Assembly: GCA_903838125.1 (NCBI GenBank)
Contig: CAILXF010000060.1
Coordinates: forward strand, 1-43,079
Source of the DNA: an uncultured Pseudomonadota bacterium
GTDB lineage: Bacteria > Pseudomonadota > Gammaproteobacteria > Burkholderiales > Methylophilaceae
Direction: 5' to 3'
Length of the DNA stretch: 43,079 nucleotides
Each line of letters opens with the position of its first letter. Positions within the stretch are counted from its first letter, which is position 1. A model generated the notes under the pieces. That model saw nothing but the letters and a program-made list of their open reading frames with translations, was not told where the DNA came from and searched no databases. Positions 34,040 through 41,540 of the stretch are shown here, in pieces. The translations under genes and the position numbers were made by a program.

Positions 34040-34260
34040 TGTTGTGAGGCCGGTCTCCGGGCTTGTGAACGTTAGGTTTTGATGCCTAGTGTTTTGCGCC
34101 TTCCCATGTCTTGCCTTTTCTAGGCTTGGACTCAGTGGCATATTGCAAAACTACATTCACTTACCGTTGCGGGGGCAGCATAGGACTAGTTAATTTGAAT
34201 TAACGCACCTATTTCCCAGTTTCACCTTGTTTGTAGAAAACAAACTTGGCACCTGACAAC
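34040..34260 (-). promoter_or_regulatory. Cobalamin riboswitch
   Basis: On the minus strand the conserved elements appear in order: AGGTGCC, GGGAAATAGGTG, the B12 box GCCCCCGCAACGGTAAG, GCCACTG, TGGGAAGGC and CCCGGAGACCGGCCT. It should lower btuB (and btuM) expression when adenosylcobalamin is plentiful. It lies about 190 bases upstream of the btuB start. Confidence 0.95.
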
Positions 34261-34371
34261 AAGTCACAATTATAGCGGTTATTTTTTTATCAAATTGAAC
34301 TATTTTGTATTGAGGTTTGTACGGCACTCACTGCAATGTGTTGTAATACTTTTAAATATCGCGGTTAGCTA

Positions 34372-34401
34372 TTGACCTTACTCATTTTTTTAAATTACTA
34401 T
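34372..34401 (+). promoter_or_regulatory. Promoter of the zapB-like/zapA genes
   Basis: -35 ttgacc (34372-34377), 18-base spacer, -10 tactat (34396-34401). The expected start of the message coincides with the ATG at 34408, suggesting a leaderless transcript. Confidence 0.5.
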
Positions 34402-34407
34402 GCCTCT

Positions 34408-34596
34408 ATGGATGCCGACTTAAAAGCCTTAGAACAAAAACTCTCACAGCTAATTTCATTGTGTGATGATTTGCGCAATCAAAACGCGCAATTACGCGTG
34501 GATTTAAATGCAACACAAACTGATAGTGCGTTACTAAAGGCTAACATGGATCAAGCAAGTGTGCGGATTGAAGCGTTGATGGAGAGTCTGCCTTAA
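34408..34596 (+). CDS. ZapB-like coiled-coil cell-division protein
   Basis: 62 residues from the ATG at 34408 (MDADLKALEQKLSQLI); an in-frame TTG 36 bases upstream overlaps the promoter and is less likely. One continuous coiled coil with leucines in heptad register, as in the small ZapB-like proteins encoded next to zapA. It probably bridges ZapA and division-site partners. There is no Shine-Dalgarno. Confidence 0.8.
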   Translation: MDADLKALEQKLSQLISLCDDLRNQNAQLRVDLNATQTDSALLKANMDQASVRIEALMESLP

Positions 34597-34616
34597 CGCA
34601 GCTACAATAAAAGATA

Positions 34617-34910
34617 ATGAACAAAGCTAAGGGTGTTGATGTCAATATCATGGGTCGCGACTTCACGGTGTCTTGTACCGATGAGGAGCGTCCCGGTTTG
34701 ATTAATGCGGTTAATTTTTTAAATAAGAAAATGCGCGATATTCGCGATAATGGCAAAGTGGTTGGTGCGGAGCGTATTGCCATTATGACGGCACTGAATT
34801 TAGCACATGAGTTGCTTAATAGTAAAAGCGGTAGTGTAGATGTTGGTGATATTAAGCGTAGAGTTACCCAAATGCAGGATCAAATTGATAAGGCGTGTGC
34901 GGCAAAGTAA
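34617..34910 (+). CDS. zapA: Cell division protein ZapA
   Basis: 97 residues: N-terminal globular part (VDVNIMGRDFTVSCTDEERPGLINAVNFLNKKM), the conserved helix RIAIMTALNLAHELL, and a C-terminal coiled coil. ZapA cross-links FtsZ filaments at mid-cell. It follows the ZapB-like gene by 20 bases and precedes the 6S RNA, the classic order. Confidence 0.93.
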   Translation: MNKAKGVDVNIMGRDFTVSCTDEERPGLINAVNFLNKKMRDIRDNGKVVGAERIAIMTALNLAHELLNSKSGSVDVGDIKRRVTQMQDQIDKACAAK

Positions 34911-34961
34911 ACACGTTACAAGTTTTAAGAGGTACAGTATTTAGATATTTTTAGGTTGGTT

Positions 34962-34989
34962 TTGCTGGGCATAGAACCCACCATTTAAT
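34962..34989 (+). promoter_or_regulatory. Promoter of the 6S RNA gene
   Basis: -35 ttgctg and -10 tttaat with a 16-base spacer, placing the start near 34996, just before the 6S closing stem. Confidence 0.5.
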
Positions 34990-35002
34990 TCCAACTTTCA
35001 CA

Positions 35003-35213
35003 GTTTGTTCTCTGCGGTGCGGTTTAGGCTAATAATTCCTTGAACTAGTTTATAGCATCGGTTTCGGTCATTCGAGTTGTTGTGTGCGCGCCCTAAATTG
35101 AGTGTTCTTTTAAGAATCTCTTGGCGGGTGTACCTAATGCGCTCTAGGCCTTTTCCACTTGAGCCTTTTTGGTTCAGGATGCTGGTCTAAGCTTTATCCG
35201 TGGAGAACTCCTT
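35003..35213 (+). ncRNA. ssrS: 6S RNA
   Basis: About 205 bases between zapA and a converging gene. An 11-bp closing stem (gttctctgcgg 35007-35017 with ccgtggagaac 35198-35208, two wobble pairs) and a long rod-like middle are as in 6S RNA; a T run follows. 6S RNA mimics an open promoter and sequesters sigma-70 RNA polymerase in stationary phase. The position after zapA is the conserved proteobacterial location. The usual downstream ygfA gene is not there. Confidence 0.88.
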
Positions 35214-35220
35214 TTTTTGC

Positions 35221-35607
35221 TTAGCGTAACTCGTGATATTTTAGGTCAGCCAAGCTCACAATCTCTAAGCAATTGACGTGACATGCTTCTAAGATTACTG
35301 GGGGTGCAAAGCCTGCTTCGGAAGCCTCTAGCCAGCGTGCCGCACATACACACCAACGATCACCAGCTTTTAAACCTTCAAAGCCGTACTCTGGTCGCGG
35401 TGTGCTTAAGTCATTGCCACGAGAGATAGAGTAAGCTAAAAACTCATCCGTGACTTGCGCGCATACAGTATGACTTCCGCTATCATTAGGCCCAGTCTCG
35501 CAACATCCGCTGCGCGTAAAGCCAGTGAGCGGGTTGAGGCTACACAATTGTAAAGCAGTGCCGAGTACATTTTTGTCCTGTGGCTTTTTGCTAAGATTAT
35601 TGGCCAT
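35221..35607 (-). CDS. DUF2237 family protein
   Basis: 128 residues with the dense family pattern NVLGTALQLCSLNPLTGFTRSGCC, HTVCAQVTDEFLAYS, GNDLSTPRPEYGFEGLKAGDRWCVCAARW and APPVILEACH. Several conserved cysteines (the CC pair and CVC) hint at metal or redox chemistry, but the function is unknown. Its stop is a few bases from the 6S T run, so the two converge. Confidence 0.9.
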   Translation of the reverse strand: MANNLSKKPQDKNVLGTALQLCSLNPLTGFTRSGCCETGPNDSGSHTVCAQVTDEFLAYSISRGNDLSTPRPEYGFEGLKAGDRWCVCAARWLEASEAGFAPPVILEACHVNCLEIVSLADLKYHELR

Positions 35608-35717
35608 ATAAATATTCTCTGATTTTTGATAAAGTCACGACTAATGAACCACTATGACATACATTAGCGATATAGTTAATGTAGTCAATCATAACAAATT
35701 CACACTAAAGGCGAGCT

Positions 35718-36188
35718 ATGCGTTATTGGTTAATGAAATCTGAACCGACCGATGTGTCAATTGACGACTTGGCCGGCTTTCCTAACCAAACAGTCGATTG
35801 GTATGGTATTCGTAATTATCAGGCGCGTAACTTTATGCGCGACCAAATGCGGGTAGGCGATGGTGTATTTTTTTACCACTCTAATTGTGATGTGCCTGGC
35901 ATTGCTGGCATTGCCAAGGTCTGTACGCTAGCGTATCCAGATCGACTACAGTTCATCAAGGGTCATAAATACTACGATGCCAAAGCGACCCCAGAAACGC
36001 CGCGATGGTTAAATGTAGATGTGAAATTAGTACGAAAAACAAGATTGTTAAGTCTAAAAGAGTTACGTACCTTTTCTGAATTAGAGCATATGCGCATCTT
36101 GCAACGTGGAAATCGACTATCAATTACGCCAGTAGATCCTAAAGAGTGGGATTTTATAATGACTCAACTTCAGGCCGAATCTGAATAA
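35718..36188 (+). CDS. EVE domain protein
   Basis: 156 residues, one EVE domain: MRYWLMKSEP start, VDWYGIRNYQARNFMRDQM, GVFFYHSNCDVPGIAGIAKV, PRWLNVDVKLV. The fold is PUA-like and in other proteins reads modified bases in DNA or RNA; in bacteria the solo form has no settled role. Single gene, divergent from DUF2237, closed by a strong bidirectional terminator. Confidence 0.93.
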   Translation: MRYWLMKSEPTDVSIDDLAGFPNQTVDWYGIRNYQARNFMRDQMRVGDGVFFYHSNCDVPGIAGIAKVCTLAYPDRLQFIKGHKYYDAKATPETPRWLNVDVKLVRKTRLLSLKELRTFSELEHMRILQRGNRLSITPVDPKEWDFIMTQLQAESE

Positions 36189-36189
36189 A

Positions 36190-36214
36190 AAAAGCCGCGC
36201 ATGCGCGGCTTTTT
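36190..36214 (+). terminator. Bidirectional rho-independent terminator
   Basis: Stem aaagccgcgc/gcgcggcttt with a 2-base loop, flanked by A and T runs. It serves the EVE gene and the converging beta-propeller gene. Confidence 0.92.
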
Positions 36215-36232
36215 CGTCATTACAGGTATTAA

Positions 36233-37294
36233 CTACAAAGGCTTATCTAAGCTACCCATCGATTTAGGGTAAGTCACTACACCCCAAGGCATTTTCTTAT
36301 CTGGAATTTGCTTGGTTACTTCAAGTTTTTCAACATCAATGACAAGTACTGCGTCAGACTTGCCACAAGCAAGCAGAATTTCTTTGTCATCTGGTGTGAA
36401 GCTAAAGTGCCAGCAACGGTTGCCCGTAGTGATGTCTTTAATCTTTTCAAAGCTTTTTGCGTCATACACTTCCAACGCCTTGGCCTTGTTAGCCGCAATA
36501 AAAATGCGCTCGCCGTTACGATCATAAGCTACGCCATACGGTGCGCCACCAGTGTCGACAGTGCGTAACACATTAAATTTCTTGTCCATCACCATAAATT
36601 TATTGCTGAACTCTAGGGTGACTATGTAGGTTTTACCATCAGGTGAAACCTTGATGCCACGAGGCCTGTCGCCATAATCATGCGTTGGAATAGTTTTAAG
36701 TAATTTTCCAGTTTTCATACTGTGCACAGTGACCGTATTGTCAGCTTCGTTAGTGATCACTAGTTGCTTGCCGTCACGGCTAAATTCGATGCCTTCAGTT
36801 TCAGGGCCACCGATAATTTCGCGTACTTTTTTGCCCAGTTTTAAATCCACAATACCGATACGCGCAGGTTCTTTATCGCCATCGGCCTCTTCGGGGGCCG
36901 GAACAGCTACTGCACCTGCTACTGGCGGAGGACCGCCTTTAGAACTAGGCTCATATGAAACAAAAGCAAAGTTTCCGCGCACACGCACAAACTCCGGATT
37001 TTTACCCACAGAAATTTGCTTCATCACTTCATTAGTTGCGGTATCAATGATAGAAATGCTCCCATTTTCGCGGGTGGCAACTATCAGCAATTTACCATCT
37101 TCGCTTACGGCAAGGCCGCGTGGACCATCAGCCTTAACGTCAATGACAGTGTCAGTGGTTAGCGTGTTGAGGTCGATTACCGTAACACCCCCATCCTGAT
37201 TTGAAACATAGGCTTTACCGCGCTCAGCGGCTGCGGCACTCGCGTTTAAACAGATTCCCGTTGCGAAAACCATTATCCAATGCGTTAATTTCAT
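36233..37294 (-). CDS. Secreted YVTN-type beta-propeller protein
   Basis: 353 residues. Signal peptide (about 1-22, ending ASAAAAE), then repeated propeller blades of the YVTN type (AYVSNQDGGVTVIDL, DGKLLIVATRENGSISIIDT, DGKQLVITNEADNTVTVHSM, DGKTYIVTLEFSNKFMVMDK and so on), with a proline/alanine-rich insert near 120-140. It is similar in plan to the propeller proteins annotated beside PQQ-dependent alcohol-oxidation genes in methylotrophs. Periplasmic; ligand unknown. An 18-bp palindrome lies about 150 bases upstream. Confidence 0.82.
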   Translation of the reverse strand: MKLTHWIMVFATGICLNASAAAAERGKAYVSNQDGGVTVIDLNTLTTDTVIDVKADGPRGLAVSEDGKLLIVATRENGSISIIDTATNEVMKQISVGKNPEFVRVRGNFAFVSYEPSSKGGPPPVAGAVAVPAPEEADGDKEPARIGIVDLKLGKKVREIIGGPETEGIEFSRDGKQLVITNEADNTVTVHSMKTGKLLKTIPTHDYGDRPRGIKVSPDGKTYIVTLEFSNKFMVMDKKFNVLRTVDTGGAPYGVAYDRNGERIFIAANKAKALEVYDAKSFEKIKDITTGNRCWHFSFTPDDKEILLACGKSDAVLVIDVEKLEVTKQIPDKKMPWGVVTYPKSMGSLDKPL

Positions 37295-37445
37295 GCTTTA
37301 TTGCTCCTTTTGTTCAATCTTATTTTTTCTTATCTATAGATACTAAGTAAGGCACGCCATGCTGGTTTAGGTTCAATCTAGGTGAATATCCATACTTAAC
37401 CTGCTCTTGGCTTTTATGTATTAGTTTACAAAGGCGTAGTTTTGA

Positions 37446-37463
37446 TTGGTTGTATACAACCAA
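37446..37463. promoter_or_regulatory. 18-bp perfect palindrome, GntR-like operator candidate
   Basis: ttggttgtatacaaccaa is its own reverse complement. The ttgtatacaa core resembles sites of GntR/FCD regulators. It is the only such site seen between ilvA and the beta-propeller gene, on whose upstream side it lies. Confidence 0.5.
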
Positions 37464-37487
37464 AAGCTTGGATATGCAGACTAAAAA

Positions 37488-39017
37488 TTAACCTAAAAAT
37501 AACTTATAGGCAGGGTTTTCAGTTTCATCCCAGTATGGATAACCTAGTTGATCTAAAAATTCATGGAACTGATTAGTATCAGCCGGTGGCACCTGCATGC
37601 CAACTAGCACTCGACCAAAGTCAGCCCCATGATTACGGTAATGGAATAAGCTAATATTCCAGTCGTGGCCCATGGTATCTAAAAACTTCATGAGAGCGCC
37701 AGGTTTTTCTGGAAACTCAAATCTAAACACCACTTCATTGGTTGCTTGTGGGGCATGGCCACCAACTAAATGGCGCAAATGCAACTTGGCCACTTCATTA
37801 TCGGTTAAATCTAATGCGGGTAAGCCTTTAGCTTGCAGAGCCGCGACCAAATTGGTAGCTTCACTAGGGTCGGCAATAGCAACGCCGACAAAGATATGCG
37901 CAATTTTTGGATCAGAGTATCGGTAGTTAAATTCAGTAATATTGCGATCTCCCAACAGGTGGCAGAAAGTTTTAAACGCGCCCGGTTGCTCTGGAATACT
38001 CACAGCTAATACTGCTTCACGCTTTTCACCCACTTCAGCGCGCTCTGCAATAAAGCGCAAGCGGTCAAAATTCATATTGGCGCCAGAAGCGATGCCAATC
38101 AAGGTTTCGCCCTTTAACTGATTGCGTTTGGCATATTCTTTAATGCCAGCAGTAGCGAGGGCGCCAGCGGGCTCTAAAATGCTACGTGTATCTTCAAATA
38201 CATCTTTAATTGCTGCGCAGATAGCATCATTATCAACTACGATCATTTCATCTACATATTGCTGGCATAAGGCAAAAGTATGCTCGCCGACTTGTTTTAC
38301 GGCAGCGCCATCGGCGAACAACCCCACTTGATCGAGCATAACGCGATGCCCAAGCTTAAGAGATTGCGTCATTGCTTCAGCATCTTTGGCTTCGACGCCA
38401 ATCACTCTAATTTCAGGGCGCATAGCCTTAATGTAAGCAGCAACGCCGGCCAGAAGGCCACCACCACCTACGCAGCAAAATATAGCGTGAATAGGACCTG
38501 GGTGTTGGTTGAGTATTTCGAGTGCGATAGTGCCTTGACCGGCAATAACGTCAGGGTCGTCGTAAGGGTGAACAAAAGTAAGGCCTTCAGTTTTTTCTAA
38601 CTCCTGCGCCCTCGTATAGGCGTCAGTATAGCTATCGCCAAATAGAATCACCTCCGCACCGCGGCCTTTGACTGCATTGATCTTGATTTGCGGCGTAGTG
38701 GTAGGCATAACAATTACTGCTCGGCAACCTAGTTTTTGTGCGCTAAGCGCTACACCTTGAGCGTGGTTGCCAGCACTGGCGGCAATGACGCCTTTAGCAA
38801 GGGTAGCAGCAGGCAATTGCGCCATTTTGTTATAGGCGCCGCGTAATTTAAACGAGAACACGGGTTGCATATCTTCGCGCTTTAAAAGCACGTTGTTTTG
38901 TATGCGTTTAGATAGGTTGGGTTGCAGTTCAAGTGGCGTGATTTTAGCCACGTCATACACGCGTGAGTTTTGTATTTTATTTAAATAATCGTTGATGCTA
39001 AGCGTTACTTGAGTCAT
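37488..39017 (-). CDS. ilvA: Biosynthetic threonine deaminase
   Basis: 509 residues; PLP enzyme making 2-oxobutanoate from threonine, the first step to isoleucine. PLP lysine K57 in FSFKLRGAYNK, phosphate-binding CCVGGGGLLAGV, and two C-terminal ACT-like regulatory domains (about 330-410 and 425-505; AVSIPEQPGAFKTFCHLLG and RFEFPEKPGALMKFLDTMG), which in this enzyme bind isoleucine and valine. Length and domains are those of the allosteric IlvA, not the short catabolic form. Divergent from rpiA. Confidence 0.97.
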   Translation of the reverse strand: MTQVTLSINDYLNKIQNSRVYDVAKITPLELQPNLSKRIQNNVLLKREDMQPVFSFKLRGAYNKMAQLPAATLAKGVIAASAGNHAQGVALSAQKLGCRAVIVMPTTTPQIKINAVKGRGAEVILFGDSYTDAYTRAQELEKTEGLTFVHPYDDPDVIAGQGTIALEILNQHPGPIHAIFCCVGGGGLLAGVAAYIKAMRPEIRVIGVEAKDAEAMTQSLKLGHRVMLDQVGLFADGAAVKQVGEHTFALCQQYVDEMIVVDNDAICAAIKDVFEDTRSILEPAGALATAGIKEYAKRNQLKGETLIGIASGANMNFDRLRFIAERAEVGEKREAVLAVSIPEQPGAFKTFCHLLGDRNITEFNYRYSDPKIAHIFVGVAIADPSEATNLVAALQAKGLPALDLTDNEVAKLHLRHLVGGHAPQATNEVVFRFEFPEKPGALMKFLDTMGHDWNISLFHYRNHGADFGRVLVGMQVPPADTNQFHEFLDQLGYPYWDETENPAYKLFLG

Positions 39018-39118
39018 GGTGAGTATTCAGATGCCTTTGGCAATTTTCATTCAAAGGCCATGCAGTGTATAGTGGCAGATGTTTGTAATTATAAAGAAAA
39101 TGTCGGGATATAACCAAA

Positions 39119-39793
39119 ATGCAGAAAAATGAAACGAAGTTATCACAAGACGAACTTAAGCAACAGGTGGCAAAAGCGGCTGTTGAGTATGTAAAAGGCG
39201 GTATTATTGGTGTGGGTACTGGCTCAACTGCCAACTTTTTCATTGATGAGTTAGCTAAAGTAAAACATAAAATTGACGGCGCGGTCGCCAGTTCTGAAGC
39301 AACAGCGCAACGTCTTCGTGCGCATGGTATTGAGGTATTTGACTTAAATAGCGTGGATGGCATGGATATTTATGTCGATGGCGCAGATGAGATTACCGAG
39401 CACTTGCATATGATTAAAGGTGGCGGTGGCGCATTAACGCGAGAAAAAATCGTGGCTGCGGTGGCTAAGCAATTCATTTGTATTTGTGATGAAAGCAAGT
39501 ACGTCGCGGTGCTAGGTAAATTCCCATTGCCCGTTGAGGTATTGCCGATGGCTAAAAGCTATGTGGCACGTGAACTGGTCAAATTAGGCGGCCAGCCAGC
39601 GTTACGCAACTTTACTACGGATAACGGCAATGTTATTTTAGATGTGCATGGTTTAAGTATTACTGACCCCATTGCAATGGAAGCCCAGATCAATCAAATC
39701 GTGGGTGTAGTCACCAATGGTTTGTTTGCTGCGCGCCCAGCGAACGTATTGTTGCTGGCTACTGCGGATGGTGTTAAAACTTATAAAAAATAA
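39119..39793 (+). CDS. rpiA: Ribose-5-phosphate isomerase A
   Basis: 224 residues. Interconverts ribose-5- and ribulose-5-phosphate, linking the pentose and, in methylotrophs, ribulose monophosphate cycles. Motifs: [22 protein letters not shown] with D87 and D90, [12 protein letters not shown] with K100 and catalytic E109 (E. coli numbering offset by 6). No unusual features. Confidence 0.97.
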   Translation: MQKNETKLSQDELKQQVAKAAVEYVKGGIIGVGTGSTANFFIDELAKVKHKIDGAVASSEATAQRLRAHGIEVFDLNSVDGMDIYVDGADEITEHLHMIKGGGGALTREKIVAAVAKQFICICDESKYVAVLGKFPLPVEVLPMAKSYVARELVKLGGQPALRNFTTDNGNVILDVHGLSITDPIAMEAQINQIVGVVTNGLFAARPANVLLLATADGVKTYKK

Positions 39794-39919
39794 TTATTAT
39801 TTCTGTTGCTGTGGGCTAGTATATTAAGTCTGAAATACTGTTGTCATAATTCACCATTAGTATGGCACGTTAGAGTAGTTAAAATTAAGCGGTATCATTA
39901 GTAAAATTCCCAAGGAAGC

Positions 39920-40636
39920 ATGATGCAAACTGAACATACCTTTAAGCAATATGACGCCGAATTAGAAGCGGTACGTGCCAAAGTACTTGAAATGGGCGGC
40001 TTGGTTGAGCTGCAAATCGTACAGGCGCTAGAAGCGTTGGTGAAACTTGACACTAATCTTGCCAAAGAAGTCATGGTTAATGACAAGCGTGTGAATACAC
40101 TTGAAATCGAAATTGATGAAGACTGTAGCCATATTATTGCTCGCCGTCAGCCAGCTGCTGGTGATTTACGTATGGTAATGATGATGGTGAAAACCATTAC
40201 CGACCTTGAGCGTATTGGTGATGAGGCGACTAAAATCGCACGTACTGCACAGAAAATTTACGATGAAGATCGCATGTATAAGCCACGTTTCAACGAAATT
40301 AAATCGATGGTGGCTTTAGTGCGCGATATGCTACGTACTGCCCTAGATGGTTTTGCACGTTTAGATGTAAGTAAAACGGTTGAAGTGGCTAAGCAGGATG
40401 AATTGGTAGATGAGCAATTTCGTGCGGCCATGCGTCAGCTGATTACCTTTATGTTAGAAGATCCGCGCACTATATCAATGTCATTGGAGGTGTTGTTTGT
40501 GGCTAAAGCCATTGAACGTATCGGTGACCATGCTAAAAACATCGCGGAATATGTGGTGTATATGGTGAAAGGTATTGATGTACGCCACAGTTCTTTAGAA
40601 GATATCGAGCGCGAAACACAGCAATCAGTAGCATAG
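39920..40636 (+). CDS. phoU: Phosphate-signalling regulator PhoU
   Basis: 238 residues in two similar three-helix bundles with the metal-binding ExxxD motifs (TDLERIGDEATKIARTA near 93-110 and KAIERIGDHAKNIAEYVV near 195-212). PhoU restrains the PhoR-PhoB response and Pst transport. Here it stands alone without pst genes. Two ATGs lie in tandem (39920 and 39923); the second has the better spacing from aagga. Confidence 0.95.
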   Translation: MMQTEHTFKQYDAELEAVRAKVLEMGGLVELQIVQALEALVKLDTNLAKEVMVNDKRVNTLEIEIDEDCSHIIARRQPAAGDLRMVMMMVKTITDLERIGDEATKIARTAQKIYDEDRMYKPRFNEIKSMVALVRDMLRTALDGFARLDVSKTVEVAKQDELVDEQFRAAMRQLITFMLEDPRTISMSLEVLFVAKAIERIGDHAKNIAEYVVYMVKGIDVRHSSLEDIERETQQSVA

Positions 40637-40647
40637 GCACCACCCAA

Positions 40648-40679
40648 TAAAAAAGCGCTGATTTTCAGCGCTTTTTTAT
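40648..40679 (+). terminator. Bidirectional rho-independent terminator
   Basis: Stem aaaagcgctga/tcagcgctttt with a 3-base loop, flanked by A and T runs, between phoU and the converging YggX-type gene. Confidence 0.92.
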
Positions 40680-40698
40680 TGTAGGTATGCTTTATTTT

Positions 40699-40974
40699 CT
40701 AGACAGCTTTGGGTGGAACATAGCCCTGTGCAGTATCAGCACCCTCACCGAAAAAGTATTTTTCAGTTTGTTCAGTTAAGTATTTCCGAGCAGATTGATC
40801 GGCTAGGCTGAGGCGATTTTCGTTGACCAGCATGGTTTGCTGTTTAAGCCATGTTGCCCAAGCTTCTTTGGAAACGTGCGTGTAAATGCGTTTGCCTAAT
40901 TCGCCTGGGTAAGGTGGGAAGTCCATGCCGTCTGCTTCTCTACCTAATTTAATACAATTGACTGTCCGTGCCAT
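40699..40974 (-). CDS. yggX: Probable Fe(2+)-trafficking protein (YggX family)
   Basis: 91 residues: [31 protein letters not shown] with the conserved Cys7, then [20 protein letters not shown] and the tail EKYFFGEG. YggX-type proteins protect iron-sulfur clusters from oxidative damage and are linked to iron trafficking. Single gene. Confidence 0.95.
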   Translation of the reverse strand: MARTVNCIKLGREADGMDFPPYPGELGKRIYTHVSKEAWATWLKQQTMLVNENRLSLADQSARKYLTEQTEKYFFGEGADTAQGYVPPKAV

Positions 40975-41083
40975 AATTTACCTAATGTAATGTTGCCAAA
41001 ACGTAATGATAGCGCATGTTAAAATAAGCGTATTAAAAATCTAGGCTTTATATTTAAAAGCCTATTGTAAAAGAGAGCCTGTA

Positions 41084-41515
41084 ATGCAAACCACGACCAA
41101 TAAACCAAGCAGTAAAGCTAAAAAAACGCCAGTGTCTAAACACTTAGTGACCAGTCCGTTTAAAGGCAAAACTGGTGTGCGTAGATTAATTAATGCCTGT
41201 GGCTACTCCCTTGAAGGTTTCGCTGCAGCCTTTAAACATGAAGATGCATTTCGCCAAGAGGTTTTTCTTGCCATCATATTGATCCCGCTTGCATTTTATT
41301 TGGGGAAAACCCCGATAGAGCAAGCATTGATGGTAGCAAGTGTTTTGTTGCTGTTGATTGTTGAGTTGTTAAATTCAGCAATCGAGGCGGCGGTAGATCA
41401 CACGTCAACTGAGCATAATTCCCTTGCCAAGCAAGCCAAGGATATAGGCAGCGCCGCAGTATTTTTAGCACTAACGATATTGGCTACAACTTGGGGTTTG
41501 TTGCTGCTAGGCTAG
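41084..41515 (+). CDS. dgkA: Diacylglycerol kinase
   Basis: 143 residues. Small membrane kinase that recycles diacylglycerol from membrane-derived oligosaccharide synthesis. Signature EDAFRQEV, three membrane helices, and LIVELLNSAIEAAVDHTSTEHNSLAKQAKDIGSAAV with the catalytic glutamate in the E(L/I)LNSAIE helix. The N-terminal 30 or so residues are a basic extension (KPSSKAKKTPVSKH) longer than in E. coli. Confidence 0.95.
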   Translation: MQTTTNKPSSKAKKTPVSKHLVTSPFKGKTGVRRLINACGYSLEGFAAAFKHEDAFRQEVFLAIILIPLAFYLGKTPIEQALMVASVLLLLIVELLNSAIEAAVDHTSTEHNSLAKQAKDIGSAAVFLALTILATTWGLLLLG

Positions 41516-41540
41516 CCCGACTGAGGTCTTAACCTCCACA

